Of a stretch of DNA of 64,000 bases, positions 57,371 to 64,000 are shown piece after piece. Every line of letters begins with the position of its first letter. The first letter of the stretch is position 1. A program made the translations under genes and the position numbers. Where the stretch lies: positions 1,488,001 through 1,552,000 of the forward strand of contig NZ_CP134049.1 of NCBI RefSeq assembly GCF_031582965.1, written 5' to 3'. The notes under the pieces were generated by a model. It was not told the DNA's origin, did not search any database, and saw nothing but the letters and a program-made list of their open reading frames with translations. Source of the stretch: Bacillus sp. NEB1478 (lineage in GTDB: Bacteria > Bacillota > Bacilli > Bacillales > Fictibacillaceae).

Positions 57371-58987
57371 ATGGCTGAGTTGTTGCAGGTAACTGTTGGA
57401 GATTGTTTAAAAAAACAAGCTGAAAAAAACATGGCACATGAAGCGATTGTTTACAGTAAACTTGGAATTCGATACACCTATCAGGAGTTTTATGAGTTAA
57501 CATCAAAAGTTGCAAAAGGTTTAATGGCAATGGGAATTGAAAAGGGGGATCATATTGCAATATGGGCAACGAATGTTCCAGAGTGGCTTCTATTGCAATT
57601 TGGTTCAGCACGAGCTGGAGCAGTATTAGTAACAGTAAATACCAACTATCAAGAGGCAGAATTGGATTATTTGCTAAAACAATCTGACACAAAAGCGTTG
57701 TTTTTTATTGAAGAATTTCGTTCAACATCTTATCGGAAAATGGTCGATAGCGTTAAGAATAGAATGGATGAGTTTCCTTTGCTCAAACATTTCATTCATC
57801 TTGACAGGAAAGATGATGCCAATTATAAATGCTTTGATGACATTCTTGCTATGGGTGAATCGATCAGCGATGAAGAACTGCAAAACAGAGAAGGTTCTCT
57901 TCATTATAATGATGTTATTAACATGCAATATACTTCTGGCACAACAGGATTTCCGAAAGGTGTTATGCTGACACATTATAATATAGTAAATAATGCAAGA
58001 CAGATTGCTGAGAGTATGAATCTATCATACAATGACAGATTATGCATCCCAGTGCCTTTCTTTCATTGTTTCGGATGTGTACTTGGCGTGATGGCAGCTG
58101 TTTCTATAGGAGCAACAATGGTTCCAGTTGTTCAGTTTGATCCTAAGGAAGTATTAGAAACAGTTCAAAAAGAAAAATGCACAGGACTGCATGGTGTACC
58201 AACAATGTTTATTGCAGAGTTAAATCTTCCTGAATTTGAAAAGTATGATTTACGTTCACTCAGAACTGGAATAATGGCAGGTTCACCTTGTCCAATAGAA
58301 GTTATGAAAAAAGTTATCGAAAAAATGGGCATGTCAGAAATTACGATTGCCTATGGTCAAACTGAATCTTCCCCAGTCATCACGCAAACCAGAACGGATG
58401 ATTCAATTGAGAGAAAGGTGGAGACTGTCGGTAAAAAACATACTCAAGTTGAAGCGATCGTAGTCGATCCTGTTACGAATAAAGAAGTAAAAATAGGTGA
58501 ACAAGGTGAGCTTTGTACAAGAGGGTACCACGTGATGAAGGGTTATTACAAAATGCCGGAAGCTACTGCAGAAGCAATTGATTCAGAAGGATGGCTTCAT
58601 ACTGGTGATCTAGCAACTGTAGATGAGGAAGGATATTTCAGAATTACAGGCAGATTGAAAGATATGATTATACGCGGCGGGGAAAATGTTTATCCGAGAG
58701 AAGTTGAAGAGTTTTTATATGCTCATCCAGCTATCTTGGATGTCCAGGTAATTGGCGTACCGGATAAAAAATTTGGAGAAAAAGTAGCAGCGTGTATTCA
58801 GTTGAAAAAAGGATATAAAGTTTCAGCAGAAGAATTAAAAACGTATTGCAGCGGAAAAATCTCTAATTTTAAGATTCCGGAATACTACTTGTTTCTAGAT
58901 GAATATCCTATGACAGCTTCTGGAAAAATACAAAAATATAAGCTGAGAGAACAAGCGTTAGAGGCTTTAACAGTGAGTTTTTCATGA
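57371..58987 (+). CDS. acyl-CoA synthetase (AMP-binding family)
   Basis: A 538-residue adenylating enzyme that activates a fatty or short/branched acid to its CoA thioester. Motif A3 is YTSGTTGFPKG, followed by AYGQTESSP, the adenylate-binding GWLHTGDLATVDEEGYF, GRLKDMIIRGGENVYPREVE and the catalytic lysine in TASGKIQKYKLRE. Most like medium-chain acyl-CoA ligases such as YngI. It is co-transcribed with the acyl-CoA dehydrogenase, 29 bases upstream. The pair lies between sigA and cccA. Confidence 0.93.
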   Translation: MAELLQVTVGDCLKKQAEKNMAHEAIVYSKLGIRYTYQEFYELTSKVAKGLMAMGIEKGDHIAIWATNVPEWLLLQFGSARAGAVLVTVNTNYQEAELDYLLKQSDTKALFFIEEFRSTSYRKMVDSVKNRMDEFPLLKHFIHLDRKDDANYKCFDDILAMGESISDEELQNREGSLHYNDVINMQYTSGTTGFPKGVMLTHYNIVNNARQIAESMNLSYNDRLCIPVPFFHCFGCVLGVMAAVSIGATMVPVVQFDPKEVLETVQKEKCTGLHGVPTMFIAELNLPEFEKYDLRSLRTGIMAGSPCPIEVMKKVIEKMGMSEITIAYGQTESSPVITQTRTDDSIERKVETVGKKHTQVEAIVVDPVTNKEVKIGEQGELCTRGYHVMKGYYKMPEATAEAIDSEGWLHTGDLATVDEEGYFRITGRLKDMIIRGGENVYPREVEEFLYAHPAILDVQVIGVPDKKFGEKVAACIQLKKGYKVSAEELKTYCSGKISNFKIPEYYLFLDEYPMTASGKIQKYKLREQALEALTVSFS

Positions 58988-58992
58988 AAAAG

Positions 58993-59031
58993 ATGAGCCA
59001 AAAGCAAAAAAAGCTTTGGCTCATTTTTTTT
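58993..59031 (+). terminator. terminator after the acyl-CoA synthetase gene
   Basis: ATGAGCCAAA pairs with TTTGGCTCAT, followed by nine T residues. Confidence 0.85.
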
Positions 59032-59113
59032 AAAATGTCCAGTATTCATACAAAAAATATAAAATTGTTATATCTTGTGACAAAACAGGGAAATATATAG
59101 TTTGCCCTTCCCA

Positions 59114-59127
59114 AGTAAACGCTTTTA
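59114..59127. promoter_or_regulatory. weak cre-like site upstream of cccA
   Basis: AGTAAACGCTTTTA fits the cre consensus with two mismatches, just before a TACAAT (59131). Low confidence. Confidence 0.3.
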
Positions 59128-59211
59128 AAGTACAATAGAAAATGGATTATTAATACATAATAAGAGTTTTGAAAACAACAAATGTGTGATACAGACGAAG
59201 GAGGAATTTGA

Positions 59212-59556
59212 ATGAAGCGTAATCCACTCATTCCTTTTGCAATTATTGGAGTTATTGGAATTATTCTCATGCTTACAATGGGCGGATATGGTGTAAATAA
59301 TATACACCAAGCAAGCGAAAATAAAGATAAGGCTGCTATGGATCCACAAGCTATCTTCAAACAAAACTGTTCTTCTTGTCACGGACAGAATCTTGAAGGT
59401 GGAGTAGGTCCTAAACTAGCCAACATTGGCGGCAAATATTCTGAAAAAGAAATTGCTGAAATCGTTAAAAACGGTAAAAGCGGCGGAATGCCAGCAGGTG
59501 TAATCAAAGGTGAAGAAGCAAAAATAGTTGTGAAGTGGCTTTCAGAAAAAAAATAA
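59212..59556 (+). CDS. cccA: membrane-anchored cytochrome c-550
   Basis: A 114-residue protein with one N-terminal membrane helix (residues 7–25) and a c-type heme domain outside the membrane. The heme-binding motif is CSSCH, with GGMPAG giving the axial methionine. It transfers electrons to cytochrome c oxidase. It matches B. subtilis CccA, downstream of sigA. GGAGG precedes the ATG. Confidence 0.95.
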   Translation: MKRNPLIPFAIIGVIGIILMLTMGGYGVNNIHQASENKDKAAMDPQAIFKQNCSSCHGQNLEGGVGPKLANIGGKYSEKEIAEIVKNGKSGGMPAGVIKGEEAKIVVKWLSEKK

Positions 59557-59560
59557 AATA

Positions 59561-59600
59561 AAAAAAGCTTCTTGTTTCTTTATAACAAGAAGCTTTTTTT
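59561..59600. terminator. terminator after cccA
   Basis: AAAAAAGCTTCTTGTT pairs perfectly with AACAAGAAGCTTTTTT around TTCTTTAT, with T-runs possible on both strands. Confidence 0.9.
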
Positions 59601-59671
59601 ATGTGTTGCAGTAAAGAATAGATAATGATTAAAATAGTAGAACAAATGAATATAAAGAAGTGGTGATTATA

Positions 59672-60373
59672 GTGAATTCTGAAAAATTGTCCAATAGACT
59701 TGAAAGAGTAGCATCATATGTACCTGAAGGAATTGTATTAGCAGATATCGGGTCTGACCATGCCTACTTACCTTGTTATTTAGGATTGAAAAATACGATA
59801 AAAAAAGGGATTGCTGGAGAGATTACAGATGGACCATTTTTGTCAGCAAAACAACAAGTAAAACAAAACGAGCTAAATAAGGTTATTGAAGTTAGAAAAG
59901 GAGACGGATTATCAGTTCTTCAAGAAGACGAAGCTGAAGTCATTACCATATGCGGTATGGGAGGAGCACTTATTACCTCTATTCTTGAAAATGGTAAATT
60001 AAAACTGGGTAAAACTAAAAGGCTAATCTTACAGCCGAATGTAGGGGCGAAAACGGTTAGAAAATGGCTTTTAAAAGAAAACTGGGTGCTTATTGCTGAA
60101 GAAATTTTGTCTGAGGACGGTAAAATATATGAAATACTTATTGCTGACCGTGAAGGAAAACAGCCATACACAAATAAAAAAGAAGCAGAATTGCTGCTGG
60201 GTCCTTATTTAATAAGAAATCAAAACAAAGCATTTAAGGAAAAATGGTCAGGGGAAGTTAAGCTATGGAATGCTATTTTAACTCAAATGGAGAATGCTAA
60301 AAATGTAACATCTGATAGCAAAAAAGAAGAATTAATAAACAATATAAAATATGTAAAGGAGTGGATGGAATGA
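59672..60373 (+). CDS. trmK: tRNA (adenine22-N1)-methyltransferase TrmK
   Basis: About 233 residues. The N-terminal Rossmann-like methyltransferase domain contains LADIGSDHAYLP near residue 23 and TICGMGG near residue 93. The C-terminal coiled-coil domain is typical of TrmK. It makes m1A22 in tRNA. GTG 59672 is preferred on the basis of spacing. It overlaps yqfO (ATGA), as in B. subtilis yqfN–yqfO. Confidence 0.94.
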   Translation: MNSEKLSNRLERVASYVPEGIVLADIGSDHAYLPCYLGLKNTIKKGIAGEITDGPFLSAKQQVKQNELNKVIEVRKGDGLSVLQEDEAEVITICGMGGALITSILENGKLKLGKTKRLILQPNVGAKTVRKWLLKENWVLIAEEILSEDGKIYEILIADREGKQPYTNKKEAELLLGPYLIRNQNKAFKEKWSGEVKLWNAILTQMENAKNVTSDSKKEELINNIKYVKEWME

Positions 60374-61491
60374 CGAAAACGGCTAACGGGCAGTTTATCA
60401 TTTCACTGCTTGAAAGTTTTGCGCCAAAAAAATTAGCTATTGAAGGCGATCCGATTGGATTGCAAATTGGTTCATTAAATAAACCTGTTCATAAAGTAAT
60501 GATCGCACTTGATGTATTGGAAAGTGTTGTAGATGAGGCTATTCAAGAAGAGATTGATTTAATTATTGCTCATCACCCTTTACTGTATCGCCCATTAAAA
60601 AAAATTGATACGGAATCATCACAAGGAAGAATAATTGAGAAACTCATTAAAAATGAAATTACTGTTTATGCAGCTCATACGAATTTAGATGTTACGGCGT
60701 CAGGCGTGAATGATTGGCTGTCAAGCGCTTTACAGCTCCAACAGACAGAAGTTCTTTCTCCAACCTATGAAGAACAGTTAGTGAAACTGAGTGTGTTTGT
60801 ACCCTCATCACATAGTGAGGCTGTGAGACAGGCAATCGGAAATGCAGGTGCAGGCCACATAGGAAATTACAGCCATTGTACTTTTTCATCTAATGGATTT
60901 GGAACATTTACGCCGTTAGAGGGTACCAACCCATACATAGGAGAAAAGGGAAAGCTTGAAAAAACAGAAGAAATAAAAATTGAGACTATACTTCCTTTGA
61001 AATTTCAAAACCAAATCATTTCAGCAATGAAAAAAGCACATCCTTATGAAGAAGTGGCTTACGATTTATATCCTTTAATAAATAAGGGCAATGAGCTTGG
61101 AATTGGAAAGATTGGTTTACTCCAAAATGAAATGAATATCGAACAATTTGCCGAACATGTTAAGAAAGCCTTTGGAATTAAAAATATCAGAGTGGTAAAA
61201 GGTCATAACCATTCTATAAAAAAGGTAGCAGTAGTAGGGGGCGACGGAAATAAATATATTTATCCAGCAGCAAGAAAAGGGGCAGATGTATTAGTCACCG
61301 GAGATATTTATTATCATAATGCACATGATGCACAGGCTGAAGGTCTAACGATAGTTGATGCAGGACACCACATTGAAAGGATCATGAAATCGGAGCTGAA
61401 ACGAGTTCTGGAACATGAACTGGCTGAACGAAAATATGTAACAGCTGTACTCGAATCTAAAATCGTTACAGAACCATTTACTTTTATGTAA
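60370..61491 (+). CDS. yqfO: Nif3-like dinuclear metal center protein YqfO
   Basis: About 373 residues, equal to B. subtilis YqfO. The Nif3 domain has metal-binding LIIAHHPLLYRP and AAHTNLD early, and GDIYYHNAHDAQ and DAGHHIER late; a CutA/PII-like insertion (about 125–225) lies between. It may act in Fe-S or GTP cyclohydrolase-like processes; the function is unresolved. ATG 60370 is 8 bases after AAAGGAG. Confidence 0.93.
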   Translation: MTKTANGQFIISLLESFAPKKLAIEGDPIGLQIGSLNKPVHKVMIALDVLESVVDEAIQEEIDLIIAHHPLLYRPLKKIDTESSQGRIIEKLIKNEITVYAAHTNLDVTASGVNDWLSSALQLQQTEVLSPTYEEQLVKLSVFVPSSHSEAVRQAIGNAGAGHIGNYSHCTFSSNGFGTFTPLEGTNPYIGEKGKLEKTEEIKIETILPLKFQNQIISAMKKAHPYEEVAYDLYPLINKGNELGIGKIGLLQNEMNIEQFAEHVKKAFGIKNIRVVKGHNHSIKKVAVVGGDGNKYIYPAARKGADVLVTGDIYYHNAHDAQAEGLTIVDAGHHIERIMKSELKRVLEHELAERKYVTAVLESKIVTEPFTFM

Positions 61492-61493
61492 AT

Positions 61494-61530
61494 AAAAAAT
61501 CTGGTCCGTCAAGGCAGACCAGATTTTTTA
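61494..61530. terminator. bidirectional terminator between yqfO and ispH
   Basis: AAAAAATCTGGTC pairs with GACCAGATTTTTT, serving the two convergent genes. The stem reaches the ispH stop. Confidence 0.88.
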
Positions 61531-62472
61531 TTTTTTTTCTTTTACTTTTGGTAATATGCGATTTAATGTTACTTTACGTTCTTTTTCCCATGTCTCTTGG
61601 TTATTTTCATCGTACTTTTGAAGGAAGTCTATTACTTCTTTAGTAATTGGTGTTGGAGTAGAAGCACCAGATGTGATTCCTACTTTTTTAACACCTTTTA
61701 GCCAATCAAGATCTATTTCAGAAACATCTGAGATTCTGTATGCTGGCGTACCTGCAATTTCTTCTGAAACCTGGGCAAGTCTATTTGAATTATTGCTTCT
61801 TGGGTCGCCGACGACAAGAACTAAGTCACATTCACCCGCTTGACCAGCTACGGCTTCTTGGCGAACTTGTGTAGCGAGACAAATTTCTTTATGAACTTCT
61901 GCATGTGGGTACTTCATTAATAAACGTTTTATAAGTTCAGCAACGTCCCATTGGCTCATTGTCGTTTGATTTGTAATCAGCAACTTTTCACTATTTACTT
62001 GAAGCTGATCCAGATCGCCAACATTTTCTACAAGATGGACGATGTGCGGTGCTATGCCAATTGCCCCTTCTGGTTCAGGGTGTCCTTTTTTTCCGATATA
62101 AACTATCTCATATCCTTCTTTTTCTTTTTCGCGAATCAAGTCATGTGTTTTCGTAACGTCTGGACAAGTTGCATCAATTTCATATAATCCTTTTTCTAAA
62201 GCAATTCTTCTTACTTCTGGTGAAACTCCGTGAGCAGTATAGATAACTGTGCCAGATTCAATTTTTCGAATGATATCTAATCGGTTATTCCCATCAAGTG
62301 TAATGATACCTTCTTCTTCAAAAGCATCAGTTACATGTTTGTTATGAACAATCATACCTAATATATATATCGGTCTTGGAAGGGTAGGATCCTTAGCAGC
62401 TTGGCGAGCCATCACCATAGCATCTACAACTCCGTAACAATACCCTCTTGGTGAAATTTTTATAATTTCCAT
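61528..62472 (-). CDS. ispH: 4-hydroxy-3-methylbut-2-enyl diphosphate reductase
   Basis: About 314 residues, equal to B. subtilis IspH. The iron–sulfur cysteines are in GYCYGV, ATCPDV and [10 protein letters not shown], and the substrate-binding SNNSNRL is near residue 220. It is the last step of the MEP isoprenoid pathway. ATG 62472 follows AAAGGAGAGG. A hairpin (62499–62521) lies between yqfQ and ispH. Confidence 0.96.
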   Translation of the reverse strand: MEIIKISPRGYCYGVVDAMVMARQAAKDPTLPRPIYILGMIVHNKHVTDAFEEEGIITLDGNNRLDIIRKIESGTVIYTAHGVSPEVRRIALEKGLYEIDATCPDVTKTHDLIREKEKEGYEIVYIGKKGHPEPEGAIGIAPHIVHLVENVGDLDQLQVNSEKLLITNQTTMSQWDVAELIKRLLMKYPHAEVHKEICLATQVRQEAVAGQAGECDLVLVVGDPRSNNSNRLAQVSEEIAGTPAYRISDVSEIDLDWLKGVKKVGITSGASTPTPITKEVIDFLQKYDENNQETWEKERKVTLNRILPKVKEKK

Positions 62473-62498
62473 GGTATACCTCTCCTTTACCATATAAA

Positions 62499-62521
62499 AG
62501 ACAGCACAGAATGCGCTGTCT
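62499..62521 (-). terminator. hairpin between yqfQ and ispH
   Basis: AGACAGC pairs with GCTGTCT and on the minus strand is followed by TTTTATA. Weak terminator or attenuator. Confidence 0.5.
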
Positions 62522-62584
62522 CGGGAGATTTTATTTCTGTAATTCAATTATAAAGGAGAGAGCAAAAGAACTCAAACACAATAC

Positions 62585-63208
62585 TTACACATACAATTTT
62601 GGTCCTGAAAGATGATACCCTTTAGGCTTCTTAGATTGTGGATACGAGGGTACTGTTTTTGTAGATGGTGACCTTTTTTGTGATTGTCTTGAATGTTTCT
62701 TTTCAGATTCGGGCTCTGAAGCAGCGCTATTCTCTTTTTTCTCTTTGGTTTCCTTTTTTTCTTTGGTTTCCTTTTTTTCTTTACTTTGTTTATTGAGTTC
62801 AGTATGTTCTTTTTTATCTTGATTTTTCTCTTTTATCTCAGCTTTTTTGGAGGTTTCTGGACTTGCAGAATCATCGTCCGTTTTACTAGATCCCCCAGAT
62901 TGGAAGTCCTTAAAAGCAGACATTAAAGATGGAAGATTTCTCATTGCAGGACCATATTGTTTTATCATTGGTCCCATCGTTTCAGCAACTTTTAAGACTT
63001 TCTGCACGTTTGTTAACATCGTAAATACATTCGTGCCGCCTGTCATCCCGCCACTGCCAATACTACCTAGGAATCGGTCGACAGATCCGGGATGAGGCGG
63101 CATTGCAGTCATCCCGGGCATTCTATTCATGCCGTACATGTGCGGATTGACTTGAAAGGGCTGCATAGGATGTTGCGGCTGAGTTGGATATCTGTAATAA
63201 GGCTGCAT
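62585..63208 (-). CDS. yqfQ: YqfQ/VrrA-like spore coat-associated protein
   Basis: About 207 residues. A Pro/Met/Gln-rich N-terminus (MQPYYRYPTQPQHPMQPFQ) is followed by a VrrA/YqfQ core (FTMLTNVQKVLKVAETMGPM, YGPAMRNLPSLM). The Lys/Glu-rich tail contains tandem six-residue repeats KEKKET encoded by an 18-bp repeat. Position before cshB fits YqfQ. In B. anthracis the vrrA homologue carries a variable repeat too. ATG 63208 follows GGAGGAGG. The function in sporulation is inferred. Confidence 0.85.
   Translation of the reverse strand: MQPYYRYPTQPQHPMQPFQVNPHMYGMNRMPGMTAMPPHPGSVDRFLGSIGSGGMTGGTNVFTMLTNVQKVLKVAETMGPMIKQYGPAMRNLPSLMSAFKDFQSGGSSKTDDDSASPETSKKAEIKEKNQDKKEHTELNKQSKEKKETKEKKETKEKKENSAASEPESEKKHSRQSQKRSPSTKTVPSYPQSKKPKGYHLSGPKLYV
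62733..62790 (-). repeat. 18-bp tandem repeat in yqfQ
   Basis: CTTTGGTTTCCTTTTTTT repeats with an 18-base period from 62743 to 62778, with partial units on each side. It encodes KEKKET units and keeps the reading frame at any copy number. Confidence 0.75.
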
Positions 63209-63385
63209 AATTCCTCCTCCTTTCCATAATAATACGCTCATATACAGAATATGAAATTCTGTCAAACTTGTGTGATATTTATCCCGGTTTTCATTGTTTT
63301 ATCTAAGGAACATTGGCGGAAAAGCAAAAGTTAATCTATAATACTAAAAGTGAACAGAATTTGATCTTAAAGAAAAGGTGAACTT

Positions 63386-64000
63386 ATGAAAACTCCGTTC
63401 GAACGGTTAAAAATAAATGAATCATTGCAAGATGCTCTAATGAAAATAGGATTTAAAAAACCAACAGATATTCAGGAACGTGTAATTCCTGGAATTATTA
63501 ATGGACAGGATATGATCGGGCAATCTCAAACTGGTTCAGGAAAGACGTTTGCTTTCTTACTTCCTCTTATGCATAGAATTGATAACAACAAAGATGAAGT
63601 ACAAGCAGTGATCACAGCTCCAACTAGAGAATTGGCTCAACAAATCTATAATGAGTTTTTGAAGATTTCAGAACAGATGCCTGAAGAAGCACAAATCCGT
63701 GCTAAAGCAATCGTAGGCGGTACGGATAGAAAGAGAATGGCTGAAAAACTTAAATCAGTACCTCAGCTTGTTATTGGTACTCCTGGACGGATTAATGATC
63801 TTGTAAAAGCACAAGAACTAGTTGTTTACACTGCTAATATGCTTGTTGTTGATGAAGCAGATCAAATGCTCGATATGGGCTTTATTGAAGATGTAGACCA
63901 TATTGCATCCAGAATGGCGAACGAACTGCAAATGATGGTATTTTCAGCAACTGTTCCTGAAAAGCTGCAGCCTTTCTTGAAAAAATATATGAAGAATCCT
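63386..64000 (+). CDS. cshB: DEAD-box RNA helicase CshB (5' part)
   Basis: The first 205 codons are in the window; the gene runs off the right edge. The Q motif (FKKPTDIQERVIP), motif I SQTGSGKT, Ia PTRELAQQ, Ib TPGR, motif II VDEADQML and motif III SAT are in order. CshB is a cold-shock RNA helicase in B. subtilis, located in the same place (yqfR). AAAGGTG precedes the ATG. Confidence 0.93.
   Translation, partial: MKTPFERLKINESLQDALMKIGFKKPTDIQERVIPGIINGQDMIGQSQTGSGKTFAFLLPLMHRIDNNKDEVQAVITAPTRELAQQIYNEFLKISEQMPEEAQIRAKAIVGGTDRKRMAEKLKSVPQLVIGTPGRINDLVKAQELVVYTANMLVVDEADQMLDMGFIEDVDHIASRMANELQMMVFSATVPEKLQPFLKKYMKNP

Noticed and set aside
57195..57692. 165-codon open frame on the minus strand across the acyl-CoA dehydrogenase/ligase junction
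   Set aside because: It is antisense to two well-conserved enzymes, Leu/Gln-rich as expected of a shadow frame, and has no ribosome binding site or homology I can recognise.

Overview
The window is an AT-rich chromosomal segment of an endospore-forming Bacillaceae. The evidence is gene content and order: from sda/yqeG near 4.8 kb to cshB at the right edge it follows the Bacillus subtilis yqeG–yqfR region almost gene for gene. It includes spore genes (gpr, yqfC, yqfD, sda), the comE locus, the hrcA heat-shock operon and the dnaG–sigA operon. I cannot name the genus with confidence.

Layout. 0–4.2 kb (minus strand): an Mrp-type cation/proton antiporter operon, mrpA-C-D and the first codons of mrpE, with no mrpB. 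4.3–5.3 kb: a small lipoprotein gene, sda, and an intergenic region packed with DnaA boxes. 5.3–10.4 kb: yqeG-yqeH-aroE-yhbY-nadD-yqeK-rsfS-yqeM. 10.4–18.5 kb: a block absent from this place in B. subtilis. It holds a sigma-54 activator, a -24/-12 promoter driving a GntP permease and 3-hydroxybutyrate dehydrogenase, and a class I ribonucleotide reductase behind NrdR boxes and a cobalamin riboswitch. 18.5–26.9 kb: comER (divergent), comEA-EB-EC, yqzM, holA, rpsT, gpr, yqxA, with no spoIIP between gpr and yqxA. 26.9–38 kb: lepA, hemW, then CIRCE-hrcA-grpE-dnaK-dnaJ-prmA-rsmE-mtaB. 38–52 kb: deoC, rpsU, yqeY, nfeD-floA-yqfB, yqfC-yqfD-phoH-pgpH-ybeY-dgkA-cdd-era, yqzL, recO, ccpN, pdrP, with no glyQS between recO and ccpN. 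52–64 kb: yqxD-dnaG-sigA, an inserted acyl-CoA dehydrogenase/acyl-CoA ligase pair, cccA, trmK-yqfO, ispH and yqfQ (minus strand), and the 5' part of cshB.

The genes form mostly translationally coupled housekeeping operons for ribosome and tRNA maturation, protein folding, DNA replication and repair, competence, and the sporulation checkpoint. The most informative parts are regulatory. The sda–yqeG gap combines DnaA boxes with a near-consensus LexA box. The ribonucleotide reductase leader stacks two 16-bp NrdR boxes 32 bp apart on a B12 riboswitch and terminator. The 3-hydroxybutyrate operon has three identical-architecture palindromes upstream of a textbook sigma-54 promoter and a cre-like site downstream.

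I found no tRNA or rRNA genes, transposase, integrase, phage genes, CRISPR array or defence system. Non-coding repeats occur at about 10.47, 14.96, 24.37 and 52.07 kb. I see no wholly undescribed biological system. The novelty here lies in missing operon members, insertions into a conserved gene order, and regulatory architecture.
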